From Halapricum hydrolyticum (GTDB taxonomy: Archaea; Halobacteriota; Halobacteria; Halobacteriales; Haloarculaceae), in contig JAOPKD010000007.1 of NCBI GenBank assembly GCA_025517565.1, positions 62,001 through 126,000 of the forward strand: 64,000 nucleotides of DNA. Reading direction: 5' to 3'. This document shows positions 17,336 to 26,071 of this stretch, piece after piece (the stretch's first letter is position 1; each line of letters starts with the position of its first letter). The notes beneath the pieces are model-generated. The model was not told the DNA's origin and made no database searches. It saw only the letters and a list, made by a program, of their open reading frames with translations. A program made the translations under genes and the position numbers.

Positions 17336-18574
17336 ATGAGCCGCGAGTATGGCCGCTTGCGCGATCCGAACGCCGAGTACACGATGCGAAACCTCTCCGC
17401 GGAGACGATGGGCGTTACGCGCTCTCGTGGCGGCGGCCGCGACGTGGAGATCACCGACGTCCAGACGACGATGGTCGACGGGAACTTCCCGTGGACGCTC
17501 GTCAGAGTCTACACCGACGCTGGCGTCGTCGGCACCGGCGAGGCCTACTGGGGCGCCGGCGTCCCCGAACTGATCGACCGGATGACGCCGTTTCTCGTCG
17601 GGGAGAACCCGCTGGATATCGACCGTCTCTACGAACACCTGATCCAGAAGATGTCCGGCGAGGGATCGGTCGAAGGTGTCACCGTCACCGCGATCGCCGG
17701 GATCGAGGTCGCGCTGCACGACCTCGCGGGCAAGATTCTGGAGCTGCCCGCCTACCAGTTGCTGGGCGGAAAGTACCGCGACGAGGTGCGCGTCTACAAC
17801 GACTGTCACACCGAAGCGGAGGCCGATCCCGAGGCCTGCGCCGACGAGGCCGAGCGCGTCGTCGAGGAGCTAGGATACGACGCGCTGAAGTTCGATCTGG
17901 ATGTGCCCAGCGGCCACGAGAAAGACCGCGCGAATCGGCATCTCCGCCGGCCCGAGATCGACCACAAGGTCGAGATCGTCGAGGCCGTGACCGAACGCGT
18001 CGGCGACCGGGCGGACGTCGCGTTCGACTGCCACTGGACCTATTCCGGCGGGTCGGCCAGGCGACTGGCCGACGCGCTGGAGGCATACGACGTCTGGTGG
18101 CTCGAAGATCCGGTTCCACCCGAGAACCTCGAGGTTCAGCGCGAGGTCACCCGGTCGACGACCACGCCGATCGCGGCCGGGGAAAACCGATATCGTGTGA
18201 CAGAACATCGTCGGCTCCTCGAAGACCAGGCCGTCGACATCGTCGCGCCGGATCTACCGAAAGTCGGCGGGATGCGCGAGACCAGAAAGATCGCCGACGT
18301 CGCCAACCAGTACTACGTCCCCGTAGCGATGCACAACGTCGCTTCCCCGGTAGCGACGATGGCAAGCGCCCAGGTCGGTGCGGCGATCCCGAACGCCCTG
18401 GCGGTCGAGTTCCACAGCTACGAACTCGACTGGTGGGGCGATCTCGTCGAGGAAGACGTCATCGAGGACGGTTCCATTACGATTCCCGAAGAGCCGGGCC
18501 TGGGCGTGACGCTCGATATGGACGCCGTCGCGGAGCATATGGTCGACGGTGAGGAGTTGTTTGACGAACTGTGA
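17336..18574 (+). CDS. Enolase-superfamily sugar-acid dehydratase (gluconate/xylonate dehydratase-like)
   Basis: 412 residues, the length of the haloarchaeal GnaD and XacD dehydratases, and with the same N-terminus style (LRDPNAEYTMRNLSAETMGV). N-terminal lid domain, then a TIM barrel with metal ligands in VAFDCHW, WWLEDPVPPEN and IAAGENRYR and the catalytic His region VAMHNVASP. It should dehydrate an aldonic acid (D-gluconate, D-xylonate or D-galactonate) to the 2-keto-3-deoxy acid in the semi-phosphorylated Entner-Doudoroff or pentose-oxidation route. No other genes of those routes are adjacent, so the substrate is open. Confidence 0.85.
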   Translation: MSREYGRLRDPNAEYTMRNLSAETMGVTRSRGGGRDVEITDVQTTMVDGNFPWTLVRVYTDAGVVGTGEAYWGAGVPELIDRMTPFLVGENPLDIDRLYEHLIQKMSGEGSVEGVTVTAIAGIEVALHDLAGKILELPAYQLLGGKYRDEVRVYNDCHTEAEADPEACADEAERVVEELGYDALKFDLDVPSGHEKDRANRHLRRPEIDHKVEIVEAVTERVGDRADVAFDCHWTYSGGSARRLADALEAYDVWWLEDPVPPENLEVQREVTRSTTTPIAAGENRYRVTEHRRLLEDQAVDIVAPDLPKVGGMRETRKIADVANQYYVPVAMHNVASPVATMASAQVGAAIPNALAVEFHSYELDWWGDLVEEDVIEDGSITIPEEPGLGVTLDMDAVAEHMVDGEELFDEL

Positions 18575-18589
18575 GGGTCGTCAGGCTCA

Positions 18590-18653
18590 AAAATCTCCGA
18601 TTTTCGGTGTTCGATCCGGTGTAATCGGATCGAGCCAGCAAATCTCCGATTTG
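18590..18653. repeat. Cluster of three short hairpins after the dehydratase gene
   Basis: AAAATC-TCC-GATTTT at 18590-18604, TCGATCCG...CGGATCGA at 18611-18633, and CAAATC-TCC-GATTTG at 18639-18653. The first and third are near-identical copies. Position just after the stop at 18574 fits a transcription terminator region or a small repeat. Confidence 0.55.
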
Positions 18654-18775
18654 CCCTGTTCGACTTCGACGCGAGCAAAAAATAGCCATCAGCTCAAAAC
18701 GGTAGACGCCGTCTTCAGACTGCGAAGATACCCGACGGGATAAAGAGGTGTTAACGCGATGGGTCGCACACGGGC

Positions 18776-19474
18776 ATGGGAGAGTCGCTGTATTCGTTGC
18801 TGGGTGTTGGGAGGGACGCGGATCCGGAGACGATACGCCAGGCGTATCGCGACCGGGCCAGAGACGAGCATCCGGACGTCAGCGACGATCCGCACGCGAC
18901 CAGGCAGTTCAAGCGGCTCATCGTGGCCCGGGATACGCTGCTGGACGAGGACGAGCGGGACAGATACGATCGCATGGGTCACGAGGCGTATCTGCGCCAG
19001 CATGCCCGGGCCGAGCTGTTCGGCCTGACAGCGGAGCGGGCGGATCGGGCGGCGGAACCGCGTGGCACGGGAGAGACAGAGCGAACGGACGCCGTCAACG
19101 AAGGGACGGCGACTCCCGGGACGGACGACGAGTGGTGGCGCGACCGCGACGGGCCCCAGGGACGATCGACGGGCGGCGCGACGGCACACGTCACGGACGC
19201 CGGCCCGGCAGCGGCCTGGGCCCGGGCCGGCGAACCGACGACGCCTCGTCACGGCCCAGCGGCACGGGAGCGAGTATTGCGGTTCGTGCGCGAGGCCGGC
19301 GGGTGGTTGCTGTTTCACGCCCTCCTGCTCGGATCGGCGGGGGCAACCGGCTGGGTCATCTACCGGAGCCTCCCGCCACAGTTTGCGATCGCCGGACTGT
19401 TCGCCATGTTTGGGATCCTCGGAATCGCAGTCACCGCGACCGTACTGCACCTCGTTTCGATCGTGTATACCTAG
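18776..19474 (+). CDS. Membrane-anchored J-domain protein
   Basis: 232 residues. Residues 3-70 form a J domain (SLYSLLGVGRDADPETIRQA, intact HPD in DEHPDVSDD, and RYDRMGHEAYL). A long acidic, Gly/Thr/Ala-rich linker follows, and the C-terminus holds two membrane helices (about 172-192 and 197-228). It therefore resembles DnaJ-like cochaperones that recruit DnaK to the inner membrane face. A full DnaK and DnaJ are encoded 30-37 kb downstream. A TATA-like GATAAAG lies about 37 bases upstream. Confidence 0.82.
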   Translation: MGESLYSLLGVGRDADPETIRQAYRDRARDEHPDVSDDPHATRQFKRLIVARDTLLDEDERDRYDRMGHEAYLRQHARAELFGLTAERADRAAEPRGTGETERTDAVNEGTATPGTDDEWWRDRDGPQGRSTGGATAHVTDAGPAAAWARAGEPTTPRHGPAARERVLRFVREAGGWLLFHALLLGSAGATGWVIYRSLPPQFAIAGLFAMFGILGIAVTATVLHLVSIVYT

Positions 19475-19516
19475 GGTTACAGTCGGTCAAACGGCTCTTT
19501 GAGCTACAGGAACTGG

Positions 19517-19523
19517 ATTATAG
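19517..19523 (+). promoter_or_regulatory. TATA box of the wHTH membrane regulator
   Basis: ATTATAG about 25 bases before the ATG at 19545. It supports that ATG over the GTG at 19524, which would lie just after the box. Confidence 0.5.
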
Positions 19524-19544
19524 GTGGCTTCACTAGAGACGACC

Positions 19545-20156
19545 ATGTCGATACAACGGTTGCTGCCCTCCCGGCTGGATCCGGCCCCGCCGGAGGATCC
19601 GCGGGTCTACAGCCTCGACGCGGAGGATACGCGGGACGCGTTGAACGCGCTGTCCGCCGACACGGCGCGGACGATCCTTTCGAGACTGTACGATCAGCCA
19701 TCCTCTCCGACCGAGCTACGCGAGGAGGTCGGGACCTCGCTGCAGAACGTCCACTATCACCTCGAAAATCTCCAGTCTGCGGGACTGATCCGGGAGGTCG
19801 GGACGCGCTATTCCGAGAAGGGCAACGAGATGTCCGTCTACGCGCCGGCCAGCGAGGCTGTCGTCTTCGTGGCCGGACGCGACGACAGCGAGTCGCGGAT
19901 CGAACGCGCGCTCGCCCGGGCGCTGGGTGCCGTCGGGCTGCTCGCTGGCGGCAGTCTCGCGTTCGGTGCGGCGGTCGAACGCTGGCTCGCGCCCGAACCC
20001 GGATCGGCCGAGCCTTCGGGACCAGACATTATGGCCGACGCCCCGCAGACCGCGGCCGAGGTCGTCAACGCCATCGACCCGGCGCTCGCGTTCTTCCTGG
20101 GGGGCGCGTTCGTGCTCGCGATGGTCGCCGGGTGGCAACTGCTCCGATCGAGATAG
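19545..20156 (+). CDS. Winged-helix regulator with C-terminal membrane anchor
   Basis: 203 residues from the ATG at 19545. An ArsR-like winged helix spans about residues 25-100: ALSADTARTILSRLYDQPSS, recognition region TSLQNVHYHLENLQSAGLIR and a wing ending GNEMSVYAPAS. Two hydrophobic segments follow (about 125-145 and 180-198), separated by a short acidic loop. The architecture suggests a regulator that senses a membrane or external signal. It follows the J-domain membrane protein with a 70-base gap but has its own promoter. Confidence 0.82.
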   Translation: MSIQRLLPSRLDPAPPEDPRVYSLDAEDTRDALNALSADTARTILSRLYDQPSSPTELREEVGTSLQNVHYHLENLQSAGLIREVGTRYSEKGNEMSVYAPASEAVVFVAGRDDSESRIERALARALGAVGLLAGGSLAFGAAVERWLAPEPGSAEPSGPDIMADAPQTAAEVVNAIDPALAFFLGGAFVLAMVAGWQLLRSR

Positions 20157-20286
20157 TGTTGCGGTCGTTTGACTCGACCTGGCCAGCGTTTCCTCACGTT
20201 CGATACAGATAGAACGGCGTCCCGTCTGTGACTTTTCCGGTCACAATAGCAAAGGGTATGACGCTCCAGTCTGAACAGTCGGGTGT

Positions 20287-21558
20287 ATGGACGTACAGTC
20301 CATCTCCGAACTCGATCCGGCGGAGCGACGCGCCCTGTTCGAACGCGATGCGGGGCTCGAAGAGATCCGCGACGACGTCGCGGAGATCGTCCATCGCGTC
20401 CGCGAAGAGGGCGATGTCGCACTCCGGGAGTACTGTCGGAAGTTCGACGATGTCGAGGTGGGCAACTTCGACATCACGGACGAGGCCGAGCGGGCCTACG
20501 AGTCGATCGACGACGACGTCCGCGAGGCGATCGAGACCGCTGCCGACAACATCCGGGGGTTCCATCAGCGCCAGGTCCGCGAGGACTGGTCCTACGAGAC
20601 CGAGGGTCGCGAACTCGGCCGTCGGTTCTACCCGCTCGACAGCGCGGGCGTCTACGCACCGGGCGGCACGGCCGCCTACCCCTCCAGCGCGCTCATGGGG
20701 ATCGTCCCGGCGAAAGCGGCCGGCGTCGACCACGTCGTCGCCGTGACGCCCCCGGCCGAACAGATCAACCCGGTCACGCTCGCGGCGATCCACGCCGGCG
20801 GTGCCGACGCCGTCTACCAGGTCGGCGGCGCACAGGCGATCAGTGCGATGGCCTACGGGACCGAATCGATCGACAGCGTGGACGTCATTGTCGGCCCCGG
20901 CAACCGGTGGGTGACGGCCGCGAAGGCCGAAGTCCGCGGCGACGTGAAGATCGACATGCTCGCCGGCCCGAGCGAGGTGCTCGTCCTCGCCGACGGGACG
21001 GCCGATCCCGAACGCCTGGCCGCGGAAATGGTCGCACAAGCCGAGCACGACCCGCACGCGGCCGTCGTGACCGTCACGGACGACGAGGACCTCGCTGCAG
21101 CCGTCGCCGAGGAGATCGACGCACAGGCGGGCGAGCGCGACCGCGAGGAGATCATTCGCGACGCGCTGGACAACGAGGCCAGCGGCGTGTTCGTCGCCCG
21201 CTCGATGAGCGAGGCGGCGCTGTTCGCCGACCAGTTCGCCCCCGAACACATCTACGTCGAGGCCGACGACGAGGACGCGCTGCTCGATCGAATCGAGAAC
21301 TACGGCAGCGCCTTCCTCGGACCGTACTCGCCGGTCGCTGCCGGCGACTACGCCAGCGGGACGAACCACGTGCTTCCGACCGACGCGCAGGCGCGACTCG
21401 CCAGTGGGCTGTCGGTCGATACGTTCGTCCGTTCGGCGACTGTCCAACGACTCTCGGAAGACGGACTGTCCGAGCTACGGGAAACGATCACCACGCTCGC
21501 CGATCGCGAGGGGCTCGAAGCGCACGCCCACAGCGTCGACGTGCGCTTTGAAAAATAG
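20287..21558 (+). CDS. hisD: Histidinol dehydrogenase
   Basis: 423 residues. Catalyses the last two steps of histidine synthesis, the NAD-dependent oxidation of L-histidinol to histidine. Family blocks are present: GVYAPGGTAAYPSSALM, VYQVGGAQAISAMAYGT, VIVGPGNRWVTAAK, MLAGPSEVLVLAD, zinc-site QAEHDPHA, FAPEHIYVEA and SGTNHVLPT. Other his genes are not in the window, which is usual in haloarchaea where the pathway is scattered. A possible promoter (CAATAGCAAAG) lies about 40 bases upstream. Confidence 0.96.
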   Translation: MDVQSISELDPAERRALFERDAGLEEIRDDVAEIVHRVREEGDVALREYCRKFDDVEVGNFDITDEAERAYESIDDDVREAIETAADNIRGFHQRQVREDWSYETEGRELGRRFYPLDSAGVYAPGGTAAYPSSALMGIVPAKAAGVDHVVAVTPPAEQINPVTLAAIHAGGADAVYQVGGAQAISAMAYGTESIDSVDVIVGPGNRWVTAAKAEVRGDVKIDMLAGPSEVLVLADGTADPERLAAEMVAQAEHDPHAAVVTVTDDEDLAAAVAEEIDAQAGERDREEIIRDALDNEASGVFVARSMSEAALFADQFAPEHIYVEADDEDALLDRIENYGSAFLGPYSPVAAGDYASGTNHVLPTDAQARLASGLSVDTFVRSATVQRLSEDGLSELRETITTLADREGLEAHAHSVDVRFEK

Positions 21559-21575
21559 CGAGATCCGCAATCGCG

Positions 21576-21776
21576 CTATCCTTCCAGTTCGAAGGCGACG
21601 ACGGCCTCGGCCTGGTACTCGCGGTCCTCGGCCGTCGCGATCTCGACTCCTAATTCCTCGACTTCAACCCACTGGATGTTCTCGAGGGTCGCTTCGGCGC
21701 GCTCGATGGCATCGTCGACTGCGTCCTCGAAGCTCTCTGTGCTCGTCCCGATCAGCTTGATTTTCTTGAATACCAT
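21576..21776 (-). CDS. Dodecin (flavin-storage protein)
   Basis: 66 residues beginning [20 protein letters not shown]. The pattern matches Halobacterium dodecin closely: central helix [14 protein letters not shown], the flavin-stacking Trp in [13 protein letters not shown], and the ending [13 protein letters not shown]. Dodecins form hollow dodecamers that bind riboflavin or lumichrome and protect the cell from free flavin. An in-frame GTG three codons upstream exists, but the sequence AGGTGACC just before looks like a Shine-Dalgarno site serving the ATG. It is convergent with hisD, 17 bases away. Confidence 0.93.
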   Translation of the reverse strand: MVFKKIKLIGTSTESFEDAVDDAIERAEATLENIQWVEVEELGVEIATAEDREYQAEAVVAFELEG

Positions 21777-21894
21777 TGTGGTCACCTGCTGGCACGACTC
21801 CCGAGCGGGCCGCGTGCCATCGGATAATTGTCACGGAAAACAAATATAGTTACCGACCGTCATCGTCTTGCCGACCGAACTCTGAGTGAGAGAT

Positions 21895-22617
21895 ATGCGG
21901 TACGAGGACCAGGGGTTGCGCGAGCCGCGTGACGACGAGCCGTGGGTCAGTTCCGGGCCGGGCGACGGCTCGCTCCCGCGAACCGAGGCCGTCAAAGACG
22001 AACGCGTCCGTCGGTGGGACATCGCGACGCCGAGTGCAACGTTGATCGGTCGGGCACAGAGCCCGGACGAGGACATCCCCGAGCGCCTGCGGCGGCTCCA
22101 CGAGGAACGACACCCGGCGATGGCGGGCCACAGCGAGCGCATGCACCGGCTGGACAAGATCCGGATCGCCCACGCGGTTTGCTCGCGGCTCGATCTGACG
22201 CCCTGGGAGCGCGATCGCGTGCTCGGGCTGATGGCCGAACTCGATCTCACGGCGTTCGGGAGCCAGCGGGCCATCCCGACGGTCACGCTCGTCGTCGTCA
22301 GCCACGTCGTCGACCGCGAGCGCCAGCGCCAGCTCGGCCTGCACGACGACGAGCGCCTGGCCGAGCTGTCGGCCGACAGTATGGAACGACTGTACGAGCT
22401 GTACGATCCGATCACCGACGACGAGACCTACCGGCAGTTGCTCGACCAGCAGGAGCTGACGACCACGAACGTCAACCGTCTCAAGCGCGTGCTCAAAACC
22501 CAGATCGAGGAACAGGACCTCGACGGGGCGGTTCTGGGCCGGTCACCGTTCCGCGATCCGAATCTGCCTGCGATCACCGACGACCGCGAGCGTGCCGAAC
22601 GACCAGAGGACGCCTGA
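21895..22617 (+). CDS. DNA-directed RNA polymerase subunit epsilon-like protein
   Basis: 240 residues from the ATG at 21895. The acidic, helix-rich sequence contains the family's DEPWVSSGPGDGSLPRTEAV and RVRRWDIATPSATLIGRAQ segments, then a region with regular charged helices (LDKIRIAHAVCSRLDLTPWE ... FGSQRAIPTVTLVVVSHVVD) that resembles a cyclin/TFIIB-like all-helical fold. The family is found in haloarchaea and annotated as RNA polymerase epsilon subunit; its actual role in transcription is poorly known. An AT-rich ATATAGTT box lies about 50 bases upstream. Confidence 0.75.
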   Translation: MRYEDQGLREPRDDEPWVSSGPGDGSLPRTEAVKDERVRRWDIATPSATLIGRAQSPDEDIPERLRRLHEERHPAMAGHSERMHRLDKIRIAHAVCSRLDLTPWERDRVLGLMAELDLTAFGSQRAIPTVTLVVVSHVVDRERQRQLGLHDDERLAELSADSMERLYELYDPITDDETYRQLLDQQELTTTNVNRLKRVLKTQIEEQDLDGAVLGRSPFRDPNLPAITDDRERAERPEDA

Positions 22618-22749
22618 TACGGAGCGAGCAATCCCGTTCCACGTCGATCGCACCGTCGTGTTACGCGACGAGCGAGTATGGTGGGGAAGAGGTCACATGT
22701 GACGGCATACCACATCAGATCTATAGCAGGGCCACTTCTGGATGCGACT

Positions 22750-23724
22750 ATGGAGTACGTGAGATTAGGAGAGACCGGACTGGAAGTGTCACCGATCGCG
22801 CTCGGAACCTGGCGATTCGGGATGGAACACGAGGAAACCGGTATCGTCGAGACGGGTCGGGAAGAAGCCCACGAACTGCTCGACGCGTACGCCGAAATGG
22901 GTGGGAACTTCGTCGACACCGCCAACGGCTACGGCGGTGGCGATTCCGAACGCTGGATCGGTGAGTGGCTCGACGATCAGGATCGCGAGGACTACGTGAT
23001 CGCCTCGAAGTGCTACTGGTCGGACGTCTCGCGCTTCCAGGAGAATCTCTCGGCGAAAAACGTCCGCGCGGAAGTCGAGGGCTCGCTGGAGAAACTCGAC
23101 ACGGGGTATCTGGACATCCTGTACCTGCATCGCTTCGACGACGAGACGCCGATCGAGAAGACCCTGCGCACTGTTGACGATCTCATCAGCGAAGGGAAAG
23201 TCCACCACGTCGGCCTCTCGACGGCTGACGCCTGGAAGCTGACCAAGGGTCTCTGGAAGGCCGACGTCAACAACTACGAGGCCTTCACCGTCACTCAGCC
23301 CCAGTACTCGGCCGTCTACCGGGATCCAGTCGCGGAGTATCTCGACGTCTGTGAGGATCAGAACCTGGCGGTCTGTCCGTACTCGCCGCTGCACGGTGGT
23401 TTCCTGACGGGCAAGTACGAGCGCGTCGGCGATGGCGAGATCGAGGCCCCCGACGGCTCGCGCGGGGACATCGACGAGCACTTCGAGGACTGGTATCTCA
23501 AGGAAGACGCCTGGGACGTCCTCGAAGAGATCCGTGCCGTGGCCGAGGAGACCGGCGCCTCACCGGCCCAGATCTCGCTTGCGTGGCTGCTCCACCACGA
23601 AGCCCTGACAATCGTGCCGATCATCGGAGCCCGCACGCCCGAGCAACTCGAGGAGAATCTCGGCGCGGTCGACGTCGAGCTGACAGACGCACAGTTCGAG
23701 CGGATCGACGCCGCAATGGACTGA
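22750..23724 (+). CDS. Aldo/keto reductase
   Basis: 324 residues from the ATG at 22750 (MEYVRLGETGLEVSPIALG); a frame extension to 22678 lacks the family pattern. TIM-barrel oxidoreductase using NADPH: catalytic Asp and Tyr in FVDTANGYGGGDSER, Lys in YVIASKCYW, His in ILYLHRFDDE, and cofactor segment AWLLHHEALTIVPIIGART. The size and motifs place it with the potassium-channel-beta/YajO group acting on aldehydes or sugars. No operon partner; substrate unknown. Confidence 0.92.
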   Translation: MEYVRLGETGLEVSPIALGTWRFGMEHEETGIVETGREEAHELLDAYAEMGGNFVDTANGYGGGDSERWIGEWLDDQDREDYVIASKCYWSDVSRFQENLSAKNVRAEVEGSLEKLDTGYLDILYLHRFDDETPIEKTLRTVDDLISEGKVHHVGLSTADAWKLTKGLWKADVNNYEAFTVTQPQYSAVYRDPVAEYLDVCEDQNLAVCPYSPLHGGFLTGKYERVGDGEIEAPDGSRGDIDEHFEDWYLKEDAWDVLEEIRAVAEETGASPAQISLAWLLHHEALTIVPIIGARTPEQLEENLGAVDVELTDAQFERIDAAMD

Positions 23725-23983
23725 TACCGTCTTTTAGAGCGGTTCAGATCCGCCGTCGAATCTTCCGCAAGGCGGGTCAAGAAGCTCCTGACGAAGTCGT
23801 TCGACTGTCCTCTGGCTCACAAACAGTGTATTCAGGTGAGCGTTACACATGACAGCTACCAGTATCAGGACACGTTGATGGCCCGGAATCGACTCGTGAG
23901 TGAGCGTCTCGGAACGTTTCGCGGGCTATCGGAACGAAGACGACAGCAGAGTTATCCTGTTCCAGCCCGTATTTTATCACATA

Positions 23984-24262
23984 ATGACAACCACCTCACA
24001 AGAACTGATCGAGGCGGTGAAGGCGGGAGAGATGACCGACGCGGGGGGTATGACGACGACCCAAGACGTCGCTGATGTGGTCTCAGACTCGTACGAGACG
24101 GTGGCCGAGAAGTTGCGCGCTCTCGAACGCGACGGTGCTATCGAGAGCAAGATCTTCGGGGGCGAGCGCGTCTGGATCGTCTCTGCGGACACTGACGTCT
24201 CTGACGTGACGTCCGACGAGACGCCGATCCCGACAGACACGCGAGCCCCGCCCGACGTGTGA
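23984..24262 (+). CDS. Small winged-helix DNA-binding protein
   Basis: 92 residues from the ATG at 23984 (MTTTSQELIEAVKAGEMTDA). A single winged helix: MTTTQDVADVVSDSYETVAE as helix-turn-helix, then KLRALERDGAIESKIFGGER and VWIVSA as wing. The C-terminal 20 residues are acidic and Thr/Asp-rich. An upstream start at 23900 is in frame but crosses AT-rich DNA (ATTTTATCACATAATG) that is more likely leader or promoter. The 259 bases between the aldo/keto reductase and this gene hold nothing else I recognise. Confidence 0.75.
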   Translation: MTTTSQELIEAVKAGEMTDAGGMTTTQDVADVVSDSYETVAEKLRALERDGAIESKIFGGERVWIVSADTDVSDVTSDETPIPTDTRAPPDV

Positions 24263-24284
24263 CGATCCCAGCGGTTCGCGACTG

Positions 24285-24366
24285 ATAGTGATTACTGTAC
24301 GTCTGTTCCGGGTCGACCGCACGAAGTAGTACGGTCGTACCGGTACATCGTTACAGTAATCACTAT
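24285..24366. repeat. Palindromic intergenic element C (complete)
   Basis: A perfect 15-bp inverted repeat, ATAGTGATTACTGTA (24285-24299) and TACAGTAATCACTAT (24352-24366), encloses a second hairpin CGACCG...CGGTCG. It lies between the convergent stops at 24262 and 24419 and is related to elements A and B. Confidence 0.75.
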
Positions 24367-24418
24367 GAAACGGAGGATCGTTTCGACAGTCGATTCCCCG
24401 TTGCGACAGCACCCTCGG

Positions 24419-25642
24419 TCACTCGGGTCCGAGGCCCGCCTCCTGCATGTACTCGTCGAGCTTCTCGGCCATCGCTCGCGCGAACTCCTCGTCGTTGATG
24501 TCGGTCTCCATCTCGATCAGTTCGACCGACTCCGCCAGGTTCTCTCTGAGCGCCTCGAACAGCGCTGCGTCGGCCTCGGGATCGTGGAAGTCCTCGCCCT
24601 CGACGTCGATCATCGAGACGCCCGAAAGCGGCAGGTACAGCGCGGTCGGGCCGGTCGCCGCGGAGAGCTTCTCGGCGATGATCTCGCCGAGTTCGGCGTT
24701 CTCCTCGGGCGTGGTCCGCATCAGCGTCACCTGCGGGTTGTGGATGTGGAAGTGTCTGTCCTCGAACTCCGCGGGGACGGAGTCACGCGGCCCGAAGTTG
24801 ACCATGTCCAGCGCGCCCGTCGAGACGATCTGTGGCGTGCCCGTCTCCGCGGCGGCGTCGAGCCTGTCGGGGCCGGCGTTGAGCACGCCCCCGACGAGTT
24901 CGTCGGCCCACTCGGTCGTCGTCACGTCCAGCACGCCGTCGATGACGCCCTGGCGCACCAGGTCCTCCATTGCCCGGCCGCCGGTCCCGGTCGCGTGGAA
25001 GACGATCGTCTCGTAGCCCCGCTCTTCGAGGTACGCCCGGGCCGTCTGGACGCAGGGCGTCGTGACGCCGAACATCGTGACCCCGATGGTGGGCCGGTCC
25101 TCGACGGAGACATCGGGCTCGTTTTCGACCATCCCGACCATCGCCAGCGCCGCGTTGGCGATCACCTTCCGGGAGAGCTGGTTGAGGCCCTCGATGTCGG
25201 CCACCGAGTACAGCATCATCACGTCCTTCGCGCCGACGTACGGCTCGGTGTCGCCGGAGGCCATCGTCGAGACCATCACCTTGGGGACACCGACCGGGAG
25301 CGCGCGCATCGCGGTAGTCGCGATCGAGGTGTTGCCGGAGCCGCCGAGTCCGAGCACCCCCGTGAGTTCGCCGTCGTCGTGCATCCGCTGGGCGATCGCG
25401 GCCGCGCCCTCGCCCATCGCCTCCATCGCCTCGCCGCGCTCGGCGTCGTCCCGAAGGTGCTCCAGAGTGGTGCCGGCGGCCTCGGCGACCTCGCTCGCGG
25501 TGGTGTCCGGGTCGATCTCGGGCTCGCCCATCACGCCCGTGTCGATCACGTGCACGTCGACGCCCTGCGAGCGGAGGACGTCCCGGGCGAAGCCGACCTC
25601 TTCGCCTTTCGTGTCGAGCGTGCCGACGATGACGACGCTCAT
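24419..25642 (-). CDS. Tm-1-like ATP-binding domain protein (UPF0261)
   Basis: 407 residues. The N-terminal TLDTKGEEVGFARDVLRSQG, the nucleotide-binding-type loop VLGLGGSGNTSIATTAMRAL and KVMVSTMASGDTEPYVGAKD are characteristic of the UPF0261/Tm-1-like family; two Rossmann-like lobes are expected, split near residue 190. The plant protein Tm-1, which blocks tobamovirus replication in tomato, has this domain at its N-terminus fused to a TIM barrel. Here the gene is last in an operon with the separate TIM-barrel gene and a cupin (four-base overlap with the cupin). Enzymatic function is unknown. Confidence 0.88.
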   Translation of the reverse strand: MSVVIVGTLDTKGEEVGFARDVLRSQGVDVHVIDTGVMGEPEIDPDTTASEVAEAAGTTLEHLRDDAERGEAMEAMGEGAAAIAQRMHDDGELTGVLGLGGSGNTSIATTAMRALPVGVPKVMVSTMASGDTEPYVGAKDVMMLYSVADIEGLNQLSRKVIANAALAMVGMVENEPDVSVEDRPTIGVTMFGVTTPCVQTARAYLEERGYETIVFHATGTGGRAMEDLVRQGVIDGVLDVTTTEWADELVGGVLNAGPDRLDAAAETGTPQIVSTGALDMVNFGPRDSVPAEFEDRHFHIHNPQVTLMRTTPEENAELGEIIAEKLSAATGPTALYLPLSGVSMIDVEGEDFHDPEADAALFEALRENLAESVELIEMETDINDEEFARAMAEKLDEYMQEAGLGPE

Positions 25643-26070
25643 GCTCGCCCCTCCACGTTTTCGGGCGTCGGCAGTTCTCCCGGCGGGACGATCTCACACT
25701 CAGGGAGGTCCCGGAGTACCTCCTCGGGACCCGGCGGCGCGTAGACCGCGAGCAACAACAGCGGTTCCCAGCCGGTGTTGACGGTGCCGTGCTCGACGCC
25801 TTCGGGGACGAACACCATCTCACCGGCCGAGATCTCGCGCGTCTGGTCGGCGACTTCCTGTTCGCCCTCGCCCCGGATGACGAAGAGGATCTCGTCGCTG
25901 TCGGGGTGCGTGTGGCGTTCGTGACCCTTCCCCGGCTCGAGTTTGACGACCCCCGCGCTGAAGCGCTCGCCGCCCGTCACGTCGGGCGTGCTCAGCCACT
26001 TCAGGACGCCCCAGTCGAACAGCTGACTCTCGACGTCGTCGGGTTCGACGAAGTACTCGTGGTCGGGCAT
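25639..26070 (-). CDS. Cupin-domain protein
   Basis: 143 residues, one conserved beta barrel. Cupin motif 1 is GKGHERHTHPDSDEILFVIR and motif 2 includes VFVPEGVEHGTVNTGWEP, giving a three-His/one-Glu metal site. It could be a metal-dependent isomerase, dioxygenase or a sensor. It lies between the TIM-barrel gene (one base gap) and the Tm-1-like gene (four-base overlap), so its activity should belong to the same pathway. Confidence 0.9.
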   Translation of the reverse strand: MPDHEYFVEPDDVESQLFDWGVLKWLSTPDVTGGERFSAGVVKLEPGKGHERHTHPDSDEILFVIRGEGEQEVADQTREISAGEMVFVPEGVEHGTVNTGWEPLLLLAVYAPPGPEEVLRDLPECEIVPPGELPTPENVEGRA

Positions 26071-26071
26071 C

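Noticed and set aside
24365..25744. 459-residue plus-strand frame across the Tm-1-like gene
   Set aside because: Antisense shadow rich in Arg/His/Asp; the minus-strand frame has family motifs and operon overlaps.
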